A DNA stretch of 38,394 nt, taken from positions 1 through 38,394 of the forward strand of contig CAIQLG010000279.1 in assembly GCA_903872565.1 (NCBI GenBank), given 5' to 3'. Made by a program: the position numbers and the translations under genes. Below the pieces are notes generated by a model. The model did not search any database, was not told the DNA's origin, and worked only from the letters and a program-made list of their open reading frames with translations. This DNA is from an uncultured Lentisphaerota bacterium. GTDB lineage: Bacteria; Verrucomicrobiota; Lentisphaeria; Victivallales; GWF2-50-93. Positions 9,003 through 18,125 of the stretch are shown in pieces (positions within the stretch are counted from its first letter, which is position 1; every line of letters starts with the position of its first letter).

Positions 9003-11087
9003 ATGGTGAAGATAGAAGATCTTGTTCTTAGTGCAGCCGATAAAGAAGACCCCAAAATACTCGCAGAAATCATGAAGATTTTCAATTCTGGTGAAATCTC
9101 TGCTGAAACCATTAACGACTGCATCCTGACCATCGTGGAGAGCTGGGGAGATTCCATTGAAAAATCTTCCGCCAAGTCGGCTTTTGTGCTATCTCTTTCG
9201 TCACTTGAACTATACGACTCGCACTCTCTCAGAAATGCACTAGAGAAGGCGCTTAAAAAACTCCTGCCCCCTGATATCTCCTCCGTGACGGCCTCTAATA
9301 TCCTCCAGCTCAGGAATGACCGGAAATCCGACATGGGTGAAATCTTCCGTAACGCAGTCAATCTTGTAAATCTAAGGAGGGGGAAGTTCTGCTGCGCCGC
9401 CGACGGTGGTTTCTTCGGAGAACTGGAAGATATAGACACTTTCATAGGGACAATCTCTGTGAAAGATCGTCTCTCTGGGAAAAAACGCGGGATAGGACTT
9501 AAAGATGCGATAAGGAGTATGATTGTATTCAATGACGATTCCGCATTCAAGGATGATGCGGGTAATCTGTCTGCTGGCTTTGGCAAGTGGATGGAGACAC
9601 TCAATTCGTCGTCGGTCATTCCTGTGAATATTCAAACTGCCAGGGAAATAGCAAAACACTTTATATGCGGCAGACTTGTTAGGGGAGGGGACTTTCAGCA
9701 ATGGATGGAGGACTGCATAAAATTGTCTCCCAAGAATAATCCCACAGACATGGAAAGGTCAATTGCCTCGGCAAGAAATCTGGAGGAGCTAGCAAATATA
9801 ATTAAGGAATCATCGGAAACACTGGCACAGAAGCTTGACAGTCCGACAATAGTAGCATTGAAAAATATATTCTCAAAATGCGCTCCAGGCGGCACGAAGG
9901 GACAGGTCGCATATGCGAAATGCGCGGCGATCATCGCCAACGAATTGGACGATGAGAAAATCAGATATGTATTCAGCACCCTGGAAAATTCCGAGATTCT
10001 CCCGGAATCCCCGGAAAAAGTAAAATATGAACTATGGGAGTCGCTCTCCCCGGCACATATCAAGGGAATGTTAAGGATCGTCTCCGCAATAGCAGGGCAG
10101 CCATATCTCGCGGAATCAGTCCGCTTCATGCCCCTCAAGTCCATTTCTTTAATTCCATTGGAAATTGTAACTGCCCAAATTGAAAATATGATCCGCGACA
10201 AATCCGCACTCAGTTCAGATCTTGTTCTCTGGATATGGAAAAACAGAAAAAAAGTGTCTGCTTCCATGGAAAAAACGGTAAATTTCACAACTTGCATACA
10301 CTCAATTATGAAATCCCAGAATTCAGGAGCGTCAAGAGAACTGAAAGGGATCATGATTAAAGATAGTGCATTCCAGAATAAAATGCTCGAAAATTTGTCC
10401 GGACGAATACAGGAATTAATGGACCTGATGGCCGTGTGCGATGTTTTTTCAAACGAGGAGAAATCTTCTTTGCTTGTCAAGCTCGCAAGGGATTCGGATA
10501 ATCTCAAGGATTTTCTCAATTCCGCAAAGGGCAGGGAAGGGAGGCTCATGAAGAGCAACCGTGAACAGATCGAGGCAAAACGTCAGGATCTCATACCAGT
10601 CTCCCTCAAGTCTTTCAAGAACAAGATGACCGAGCTTGAAAGAATAATCAACAAGGATATGCCGGAAAACACTCAGGCCATAGCGCACGCACGAGGATAT
10701 GGAGATCTCAGAGAAAATGCCGAATATTCAGCCGCCAAGGAGCGCCAGAAATTCCTAATGAACCGGAGGGAAAGCCTCGAAAACGAGATAATGTCAGCGA
10801 AAATAACTCATTTCAATGAGGCTGTACCAGGCACCAAGGCAGTCATCGGCTCAACTGTAACAATTAAAATGAACGACGGAAGAGAAGAGAAATATCATAT
10901 CCTCGGAGCATGGGACAGTAACCCTGACAAGAAAATAATCTCATGCGGATCTGCTCTTGCAATTACGTTGATCGGACGGGAAAAGGGCACCACGGTTGAC
11001 CTGCCCAACGGAACGATGGCAGAAATCAAGGAGATTTCTCCTCTTCCTGCCGAAATCATAGAAGAGCTTTCAAATGTCCCGGACTAG
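9003..11087 (+). CDS. greA: GreA-like transcription elongation factor with ~530-aa N-terminal extension
   Basis: C-terminus has ARGYGDLRENAEYSAAKERQ..., GSTVTIKMNDGREEKYHILG, GKEKGTTVDLP-like GreA/B signatures; likely ATG at 9003. Confidence 0.8.
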   Translation: MVKIEDLVLSAADKEDPKILAEIMKIFNSGEISAETINDCILTIVESWGDSIEKSSAKSAFVLSLSSLELYDSHSLRNALEKALKKLLPPDISSVTASNILQLRNDRKSDMGEIFRNAVNLVNLRRGKFCCAADGGFFGELEDIDTFIGTISVKDRLSGKKRGIGLKDAIRSMIVFNDDSAFKDDAGNLSAGFGKWMETLNSSSVIPVNIQTAREIAKHFICGRLVRGGDFQQWMEDCIKLSPKNNPTDMERSIASARNLEELANIIKESSETLAQKLDSPTIVALKNIFSKCAPGGTKGQVAYAKCAAIIANELDDEKIRYVFSTLENSEILPESPEKVKYELWESLSPAHIKGMLRIVSAIAGQPYLAESVRFMPLKSISLIPLEIVTAQIENMIRDKSALSSDLVLWIWKNRKKVSASMEKTVNFTTCIHSIMKSQNSGASRELKGIMIKDSAFQNKMLENLSGRIQELMDLMAVCDVFSNEEKSSLLVKLARDSDNLKDFLNSAKGREGRLMKSNREQIEAKRQDLIPVSLKSFKNKMTELERIINKDMPENTQAIAHARGYGDLRENAEYSAAKERQKFLMNRRESLENEIMSAKITHFNEAVPGTKAVIGSTVTIKMNDGREEKYHILGAWDSNPDKKIISCGSALAITLIGREKGTTVDLPNGTMAEIKEISPLPAEIIEELSNVPD

Positions 11088-11901
11088 TGCCAACTATAGG
11101 CAAATCTTTTCATGGAACAAAATCTCAGGCTATGACTCCAGAAAAATTATAGGCGAGATTGCAGGCGGGATAAAAGTCACGGAATACTCTATTCCTTCCA
11201 ACGGTGCACCAGGGGGGGAGAACTCCCAGAACACCAAAATCCTATTTTTCTCTGACCTCCATTATGACTCTTCTCTTTTCGAAAATGGAACCTCCGATTC
11301 AATTAATGCTCTCGAACCTGATTTTATTGTCTTTGGCGGTGACCTTATCACATTTTCATGCCATTACCCTTCCGCAATCAAATTCATGCAGTCACTCAAG
11401 GCAAAAATAGCAAAAATCTCAGTGCTTGGTAACTGGGACTACAGAAAGAACAGAAAAATTATTCATTTCAACCAATTCGCCCATGACTATTCCAACGCAG
11501 GATTCAAACTGCTGTCTAACGACATTCTTCATTTCGCCAACATATCCTTCACCGATCCAGCTTATATTCTCAAGGCAGGCAACGATTCCATCATTGACAC
11601 AGAACACAGCTTCACAATCGTGGTATCGCACATAGCCGATCGAATCCTTGATCGGCTGCCAGAAGACATTCTTCCATATGCCCAACTCATCCTTTCTGGA
11701 CATACACACGGAGGACAGATCCGACTGCCATTTTTCGGAGCCTTGAAAACATCATCAAAATACTGGAAATTCTTCGAGTATGGTCATTATTTCAACAAAA
11801 AATACGGCACCTCCATGATCGTCACAAGTGGTATCGGTACAAACTGGATTCCAATCAGATGTTTCTGCGACCCCGAAGTCGTAATGATTAATATAACTTA
11901 A
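11074..11901 (+). CDS. Calcineurin-like metallophosphoesterase
   Basis: LFFSDLHYDSS, FGGDLITF, LGNWDY, SHIAD, LSGHTHGGQIRLP. Confidence 0.85.
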   Translation: MSRTSANYRQIFSWNKISGYDSRKIIGEIAGGIKVTEYSIPSNGAPGGENSQNTKILFFSDLHYDSSLFENGTSDSINALEPDFIVFGGDLITFSCHYPSAIKFMQSLKAKIAKISVLGNWDYRKNRKIIHFNQFAHDYSNAGFKLLSNDILHFANISFTDPAYILKAGNDSIIDTEHSFTIVVSHIADRILDRLPEDILPYAQLILSGHTHGGQIRLPFFGALKTSSKYWKFFEYGHYFNKKYGTSMIVTSGIGTNWIPIRCFCDPEVVMINIT

Positions 11902-12002
11902 TTGTACCAACAAGTTATTAACAGGCAGATTGATTGCAATTCATAACATTCTTATAATCAAAGACTAGATATTAATACCGGAGGCCAGTGCAGGCAGACG
12001 CG

Positions 12003-12030
12003 ACTTAACATAAGATATATTATGCGACGT
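12003..12030 (-). other. dif: Candidate chromosomal dif site (XerC/XerD)
   Basis: Minus strand ACGTCGCATAA-TATATC-TTATGTTAAGT versus E. coli dif GGTGCGCATAA-TGTATA-TTATGTTAAAT: 21/28 identical by eye, with 10/11 in the XerD arm. Confidence 0.78.
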
Positions 12031-12074
12031 TGAGCCGAGGTAGATAAGCCGATATTGTAAGTCGGCAGGATCGG

Positions 12075-12102
12075 GCTTAACATAAGATATATGATGTACC
12101 AT
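12075..12102 (-). other. Second dif-like site with conserved XerD arm and centre, degenerate XerC arm
   Basis: Minus strand ATGGTACATCA-TATATC-TTATGTTAAGC; 17 bp (cttaacataagatatat) identical to the first site. Confidence 0.6.
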
Positions 12103-12111
12103 AAAATGAAC

Positions 12112-12139
12112 TTGACATAAGTTTGCGGTGTGCTATTTT
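12112..12139 (+). promoter_or_regulatory. Putative sigma70-type promoter upstream of the TatD/EboC-like gene
   Basis: TTGACA - 16 bp - TATTTT, about 30 bp upstream of the start codon. Confidence 0.4.
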
Positions 12140-12169
12140 TATTATAAATATTAATTTTAGGAGTTTATA

Positions 12170-13006
12170 ATGAATATAATCGAACCACATATTCACATGT
12201 ATTCCAGGACAACCGATGATTATCAGAGAATGTATGATGCTGGAATTCGAGTATGCGTGGAGCCATCCTTCTGGCTAGGTGCCTCAAGAAGATATGTCGG
12301 AACTTTCTTTGACTATTTTTCCCTTATTCTTGATTTTGAGACAGTCAGGGCCAATAGATTTGGGATAGACCATTATGCGGCAATTTCAGTTAATCCGAAA
12401 GAAGCTGAAAACACTAAAATAGCGGCTGAAGTAATTGATGGTATGGGAGAATATCTCAAACATCCCAGATGCATCGCGATCGGCGAAATCGGCTTCAACA
12501 ATATAAGCGATCTTGAAGAAACAGTCTTCAGAAGACAGTTAGAGATGGCGGCAAAGGAAAACATGCTCGTGATAATTCATCTGCCACATTACGACAAGGT
12601 GAAAGGGATTAAACGCACTATAGACGTAATAAATTCCGTGGATATTCCGCATGAACATATAATAATAGACCACAACACTGAAGATTGTATTAAAATCGCA
12701 CGGAAAACTGGCTGTTATACCGGGATGACTGTATATCCGATATCAAAGCTGACCCCCGAAAGAGTTTCAAACATTATAAAGGAATGCGGACACGAGAGAA
12801 TGATCGTGAATGGTTCGGCGGACTGGGGAATTTCCGATCCTCTGAGCCTTGTAAAAGTATGCTCTTTCCTGAAAAATGATGGCCACGACGAGAAGACCAT
12901 AGAGTCTCTTCTTCATGATAATCCAAATAGATTCTATTCGCAATCCCCGCGGTGGAAGCCTGACTTCAACATTGCCCCGTTGGATCCACGGGAATTCCAG
13001 CGGTGA
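12170..13006 (+). CDS. TatD-family metal-dependent hydrolase, EboC-like
   Basis: EPHIHMYSRTTDDYQRMYDAGIRVCVEPSFWLG, GIDHYAAISVNPKEA, AIGEIGFN, VNGSADWGISDPL resemble EboC. Confidence 0.75.
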   Translation: MNIIEPHIHMYSRTTDDYQRMYDAGIRVCVEPSFWLGASRRYVGTFFDYFSLILDFETVRANRFGIDHYAAISVNPKEAENTKIAAEVIDGMGEYLKHPRCIAIGEIGFNNISDLEETVFRRQLEMAAKENMLVIIHLPHYDKVKGIKRTIDVINSVDIPHEHIIIDHNTEDCIKIARKTGCYTGMTVYPISKLTPERVSNIIKECGHERMIVNGSADWGISDPLSLVKVCSFLKNDGHDEKTIESLLHDNPNRFYSQSPRWKPDFNIAPLDPREFQR

Positions 13007-13133
13007 GAGGTGCTCGTCTCATAAGAGCAATGTCTCCAAAATGCGAATTTCGACATATTCCCCCTGCCCTTGATTTTTTAAAAAAAAGTGTTATTTTCCA
13101 GGTGAAATTCTAACATCATTCGGACAAAATATA

Positions 13134-13844
13134 ATGAACAAGAGACCTTTTACTTTCCTCGACAATGAGAAGATACTTGTCGCACCTTCAATTCTTGCTT
13201 CCGATTTCTCGAAACTCGGTGACGAAATTCGGCGCGTAGAAAATGCTGGAGCAGACATCATTCACGTTGACATTATGGATGGACATTTCGTCCCCAATCT
13301 CACAATCGGCCCTCCTGTTGTCGAGTCTGCCAGGAAAACAACCCCCCTCCCCTTTGATGTCCATCTCATGCTCACGAACCCATTCAACTTCGTGGAATCA
13401 TTCGCAAAGGCCGGCGCAGACAATATAACATTCCACATCGAATGTCTCGATGACATAGACAGGACGATCTGCGAAATTCGCAGATTCGGGTGCTCGGTAG
13501 GGCTTTCCGTCAAGCCCAAAACACCCGTCGAGAAGATATTCCCGTTCCTTGAAAAAATAGACCTTATCCTTATAATGACCGTCGAGCCAGGTTTTGGCGG
13601 TCAGAGCTTTATGTCCGACATGATGGGGAAGGTGTCAAATGCAAGGCAAGCCGTTGGAAATATCAAAAAACCAGTACACATAGAAGTTGACGGCGGCATA
13701 GATGAGAAAACTGTCATGACAGCTGTGGTGGCAGGCGCGAACATGATCGTAGCTGGAACTTCGGTCTTCAAAAATAAAAAAGGCGCGGACTACGCAATTG
13801 CCGCAATTCACTCCGCCCAGGAAGTCTTCAGAACATCATTCTGA
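13134..13844 (+). CDS. rpe: Ribulose-phosphate 3-epimerase
   Basis: VAPSILASDFSKLGDEI, IHVDIMDGHFVPNLTIGP, MTVEPGFGGQSF, EVDGGI. Confidence 0.95.
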   Translation: MNKRPFTFLDNEKILVAPSILASDFSKLGDEIRRVENAGADIIHVDIMDGHFVPNLTIGPPVVESARKTTPLPFDVHLMLTNPFNFVESFAKAGADNITFHIECLDDIDRTICEIRRFGCSVGLSVKPKTPVEKIFPFLEKIDLILIMTVEPGFGGQSFMSDMMGKVSNARQAVGNIKKPVHIEVDGGIDEKTVMTAVVAGANMIVAGTSVFKNKKGADYAIAAIHSAQEVFRTSF

Positions 13845-13861
13845 ATGAAAATTCCCCCCAG

Positions 13862-13919
13862 AGGTGGAATTTTAAGACATTATTATTTTAATGAGGATCA
13901 AGAACACTGAATTTTGCGG
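13862..13919 (+). repeat. Dispersed ~58-bp repeat, copy B
   Basis: aggtggaattttaagacattattatt...ggatcaagaacactgaattttgcgg resembles 795-852. Confidence 0.7.
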
Positions 13920-13937
13920 CTGTAAAATTCAAAAAAA

Positions 13938-13964
13938 AAGAGTCTCGGCTATGCCGAGACTCTT
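13938..13964 (-). terminator. Rho-independent terminator for the 13983-14264 gene
   Basis: Perfect stem AAGAGTCTCGGC-TAT-GCCGAGACTCTT; A-tract at 13931-13939 becomes a U-tract on the minus strand. Confidence 0.85.
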
Positions 13965-13982
13965 ATATTTCTAACACAAAAT

Positions 13983-14264
13983 TTATTTATCGGAATCTGT
14001 CTTCTTGGATTTCTTATCGTCTTTTTTCTTGGGAAGACTTTTTTCAAGATCCTTGATTTCCTTCTCAAGAGCGGCCTTTTTCTTTGCATCTTTTTCTTCT
14101 GCCAATGCGGCCTTCTTTTCATCTATCTTTGCCTGGATTTCTTCTGGGGTCAGGACGGACTTTTCGGTTTTCTTTGTGGTGTCCTTTGCTGCGTCTTTTA
14201 CAACTTCAGCGAAAGCTCCGACTGAAAACACCAGTGCGACCACGAGGACCAATAACTTTTTCAT
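13983..14264 (-). CDS. Small secreted Lys/Glu-rich protein
   Basis: MKKLLVLVVALVFSVGAFA signal peptide, aaggag RBS, charged body. Confidence 0.75.
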   Translation of the reverse strand: MKKLLVLVVALVFSVGAFAEVVKDAAKDTTKKTEKSVLTPEEIQAKIDEKKAALAEEKDAKKKAALEKEIKDLEKSLPKKKDDKKSKKTDSDK

Positions 14265-14439
14265 ACTTTCTTCACTCCTTGTTATGTTTATAAACTCCTT
14301 ACATACTCGCTCTGTAAGTTGCCGCTGAAAATACACCGGGATGTTTCATTGTCAAGTCTAACTTGTTGCAAATTAGCATATTTAGGCGTAAGTGGCTGAT
14401 AATTAAGATAATATTTATGAAAAAATTTATTGCAGATGT

Positions 14440-15531
14440 TCATTCCCTATGGAATGTGTGCTTGCGTAGCTCCTCGAGAAAGGCCCTTAAAAGGTCCTTT
14501 TCCTGAATTGTCCTGACAAGCCTTCCCTTGCTGAACAAGGCTCCCCTCTCCTTCCCACCCGCAATTCCGAGATCAGCATCCGAAGCCTCCCCGGGGCCAT
14601 TTACAACACAGCCCATGATCGCAATCTTCTTCAACCCGATGATGGCGCCTGAAGACTTGATTTTTTCTATTTCGGCCTCAATGCGACCGGCAAGCTTTAT
14701 CAGATCTATTTCGGTTCTCCCGCAAGTCGGGCAGGAGACAATTTCGGGAGCCCCAGCTCGAAGCCCAATGCTTTCGAGAATCATTATCCCCGTCTTCACC
14801 TCTTCGACCGGGTCGGCTGTGAGGCTCACCCTTATCGTGTCACCTATCCCGGAAGAAAGTATTGCCCCTATACCAACCGACGATTTTATTATTCCTCTTC
14901 GAAGTGTTCCAGCCTCGGTAATCCCAACATGCTGGGGATAATCAGAGACCTCCGCAAGCTTCCGGCATGCCATGACAGTCGTGGCGACATCAGATGACTT
15001 CAATGAAACTTTTATCTTTTCGACACCATGTTTTTCAAGCAGTCGGCATTGTTCAAGTGCCGATTTCACAAGAGCTTGCGCAATGCCTTCGGAGTCTTTA
15101 TTGATGTTTTTAAACTTTGCGTGAAGGCTTCCGGAATTGGCGCCCACACGTACACATATGCCAGCTTCCAGAATCGCCCTGGCAACAATGGCAACCTTTT
15201 TCGCATCACCAATATTGCCCGGGTTAATCCGTATGCCATGAACTCCGGCATCTATCGATCTGAGAGCAAGCCGGTAGTCAAAATGAATGTCGGCAATAAC
15301 TGGAATAGGGCTCCCTTCGGCAATCTCCCGCATACGATCGGACGCCTTCCTGTCCGGAACTGCAACGCGGACAATATCACAGCCGGCCTTTTGAAGTGCA
15401 AGTATCTGCGCAAGAGTCGAGTCAGGATCTCTCGTGTCCGTATTGGTCATGGACTGGACGGAAACCGGCGCTCCGCCTCCGACAGGGACGGAACCCACAT
15501 GTATCCTTTTTGTAATGTTTCTCGTATTCAT
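14440..15531 (-). CDS. ispG: 4-hydroxy-3-methylbut-2-en-1-yl diphosphate synthase
   Basis: VQSMTNTDTRD, SCPTCGR and GCVVNGPGEA; start at 15531 overlaps the upstream stop. Confidence 0.95.
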   Translation of the reverse strand: MNTRNITKRIHVGSVPVGGGAPVSVQSMTNTDTRDPDSTLAQILALQKAGCDIVRVAVPDRKASDRMREIAEGSPIPVIADIHFDYRLALRSIDAGVHGIRINPGNIGDAKKVAIVARAILEAGICVRVGANSGSLHAKFKNINKDSEGIAQALVKSALEQCRLLEKHGVEKIKVSLKSSDVATTVMACRKLAEVSDYPQHVGITEAGTLRRGIIKSSVGIGAILSSGIGDTIRVSLTADPVEEVKTGIMILESIGLRAGAPEIVSCPTCGRTEIDLIKLAGRIEAEIEKIKSSGAIIGLKKIAIMGCVVNGPGEASDADLGIAGGKERGALFSKGRLVRTIQEKDLLRAFLEELRKHTFHRE

Positions 15532-17180
15532 TTTTTCTTCAGTACAAGTTCCAGCGCACATGCTGGAAGATACCATTTGACTCCGTTGTATATCGTCTGC
15601 CCGTAATCGAAGGGAATCCTGCGGCCACTTTCGATTGCATAATTCCTGCTTGCAGGGAACTCTATTTTTTCGCCATTCTCGACAACCGTGAGGACAGGAT
15701 TTGGGCCATCTCCGTTATCAACTTTAAAGTCCGCTCCGGCTTTTTCAAGCTCATATAGGGCATCACGGAAAAGCTTAAGGCTTGTCTCCTTTAGGCTCAG
15801 CCCCAGGAGTTTCTGAATGGAAAAAGCTACGTCCGTGCTGTCAATCGTTCCTTCCGGTCTCCATCCCGGCGAATATGCGAAAAGGAGGACGTCTTCACCG
15901 ATGTGTCCGTTTGCCGTCCATCCGAGTTTAGCCCTTGAATTGATTATCGTGTTGAGAATGCCACAGGCCTTTCCATTGTTTTCCTTTAGGGAATCTTTCA
16001 TTTCCGCAATTTCATTTCCCGAAAGATCGCCGATGGAGTATTCTTCGGCGAATACTTTTTTAATTTTTTCGTTTTCCGGCATAGTGCTAAGACGATTGCA
16101 AACACCTGCGGCAGAAGATTTAGCCTTGACGAGAGGGGAGATGAAATCCTCCGGCCTTGTGCTGTCATAGTTCCCCGATATCGAAGCATTCCCGATTGTT
16201 ATTCCACCATTCCCGTGATCCGGAACAATGATTATAGCGGTGTCTCCGGATTTTTGTGCAAACTCCAGCGCCTTAGCCACGGCTTTGTCAAATGCGACAA
16301 TGTCGTTCACCAGCGCGACAGGATCGTGGGAATGTGCCGCATAATCTATCTTGCTCCCTTCAACCATCAGTAGAAAGCCTTTCTTGTTGGTGCTCAAGAG
16401 TTCGATCGCCTTTTCAGTCATCTCCGCGAGTGAGGGCTGCTTTGATCCATCTCTGTCAATCTCGAAGCTCATGTCCGCATCGGCAAAAACACACCAGAGT
16501 TTTTTAGCTGAAGAATTCTTCATCTCTCCGGGAGTTCTGACAAGCTTATATCCCTGCCCTGAAATTTCCGACAGGAGATCCTCCTTGTCCGCCCTCTTTT
16601 CCGCAAGTAAATAATTATATCCTCCTCCCATAATTACATCAAATCCCGAAAAAACCTGCTGTTCGCCTATTACCTCGAAGTTGTTCCTGTCGGGGTAATG
16701 TACACTGAAACCTGCAGGTGTCGCGTGCATAATTTCAACAGTGCAGACCATCCCGGTGGAAATGCCTTTCAGTCTCGCGGCCTCCATGACATTGCTTACA
16801 GGAATTTTGCCGCACCCCTTAGGGAGTCTCGCCCCGCCCGGCATGTCGGACACCTCAGGAAGAACGCCAAGGTATTTTGTGTGGGTCTTGAATCCTGTTG
16901 CATAAGCCGTGGCCGCTGCAGCCGAATCTGGAATCACGGAATCCGAAGAACAAGTCTTGACAATCCCACAGACAAGTTTGTCCATCGCAAGTGGTTTCGC
17001 ACCCTGGAACCACCGGGACAATGTATATCCGCCAGCACTCATACCATCTGGTATCATTATTATGACATTTTTTACTTCGGCAGACTTTTCCTGGGCATCC
17101 AGGATTAATGTCAGATGAAAAATTGCAAGGAACGGCAGAAGCAGAACTGCTAACTTTAATTTCGCAAATGTATTTCTCAT
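15528..17180 (-). CDS. Alkaline phosphatase (PhoA family), secreted
   Basis: Signal peptide; NVIIMIPDGMSAGG; PDSAAAATAYATGFKT catalytic Ser; VEGSKIDYAAHSHD; VPDHGNGG. Confidence 0.9.
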   Translation of the reverse strand: MRNTFAKLKLAVLLLPFLAIFHLTLILDAQEKSAEVKNVIIMIPDGMSAGGYTLSRWFQGAKPLAMDKLVCGIVKTCSSDSVIPDSAAAATAYATGFKTHTKYLGVLPEVSDMPGGARLPKGCGKIPVSNVMEAARLKGISTGMVCTVEIMHATPAGFSVHYPDRNNFEVIGEQQVFSGFDVIMGGGYNYLLAEKRADKEDLLSEISGQGYKLVRTPGEMKNSSAKKLWCVFADADMSFEIDRDGSKQPSLAEMTEKAIELLSTNKKGFLLMVEGSKIDYAAHSHDPVALVNDIVAFDKAVAKALEFAQKSGDTAIIIVPDHGNGGITIGNASISGNYDSTRPEDFISPLVKAKSSAAGVCNRLSTMPENEKIKKVFAEEYSIGDLSGNEIAEMKDSLKENNGKACGILNTIINSRAKLGWTANGHIGEDVLLFAYSPGWRPEGTIDSTDVAFSIQKLLGLSLKETSLKLFRDALYELEKAGADFKVDNGDGPNPVLTVVENGEKIEFPASRNYAIESGRRIPFDYGQTIYNGVKWYLPACALELVLKKK

Positions 17181-17905
17181 GAATGTCGTCCTTTGTGTTT
17201 TGCAAGAGTAATATAATCCATTATGCCTGACAAGTCGGTATTGTATGTGATTTTAGTGTTTTTCCCACGATATTCAAACATTTTGACGGCATGTCCCGCA
17301 TATTTCATCACGCCTGCATCGTCCGTTACGGCGAAGTTTTCCTCGAAAGCCTTTTCGTATGCATCAATAAGGAGTTGGCGCTTGAAAACCTGTGGAGTCT
17401 CGACAGCCCAGAGCCCTTCCCTGTTCACGTCCTCTAGGACAAAACCGTTTCCATCGGCCTTTTTGACCGTATCGGCCATTTTTTTCCCGACGACCGCACT
17501 GCCGTGTGCCTTGGCAAACTTATAGGAAGACAATATCAGGTCTTTCGTTATCAGAGGGCGGGCCGCATCTTGAACCGCCACAAATTTGAGTGTTTCCGGG
17601 AGCATCAGAAGTCCCAGATATACAGAGTTCATCCTGGTTTCACCCCCGTGTACGATTTTTATTGCTGACGCACCGGGATGCGCTGAAAGAGACTTTTTGA
17701 AATCATCCTCATAAAAGCAGGGAACGACAACAATTATGTTCTCGAGAGGGCAGACTTCCATAAATCTAATCACGGAACACATAAATACGGGAGTGTCACC
17801 AATATCTGCAAGGAGCTTGTTTCCGTTGTGTTTCGAAATGAATCTTTCGCCACTGCCACCTGCGGCAATCACCACTCCCATATCCTTAATTTTTATTGTG
17901 TCCAT
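17177..17905 (-). CDS. ispD: 2-C-methyl-D-erythritol 4-phosphate cytidylyltransferase
   Basis: GVVIAAGGSGERF, VAVQDAARPLI, VETPQVFKRQLL, TDDAGV. Confidence 0.92.
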   Translation of the reverse strand: MDTIKIKDMGVVIAAGGSGERFISKHNGNKLLADIGDTPVFMCSVIRFMEVCPLENIIVVVPCFYEDDFKKSLSAHPGASAIKIVHGGETRMNSVYLGLLMLPETLKFVAVQDAARPLITKDLILSSYKFAKAHGSAVVGKKMADTVKKADGNGFVLEDVNREGLWAVETPQVFKRQLLIDAYEKAFEENFAVTDDAGVMKYAGHAVKMFEYRGKNTKITYNTDLSGIMDYITLAKHKGRHS

Positions 17906-18125
17906 GAATTATCAATTCCTGCTAAACAATATTCCCTTGAATGCTTTAATTTAGGCTCCGAAAATTAGCATCTGTATGTGGATTCTTCAAGTAAAATACC
18001 TGTTAAGATATCATTTCAATGAATAATGCAGCAAAGTTGATTCTCTGGATTGTGATTCTGTTGCAATTCCGCCTTTTCAGAGTATCTTCAATCGTCCAAT
18101 TTCAAAACAACACAGGGGAAATTTT

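Noticed and set aside
14280-14300. ttatgtttata as a further dif-like half-site
   Set aside because: No XerC arm at the correct spacing and poor XerD arm match.
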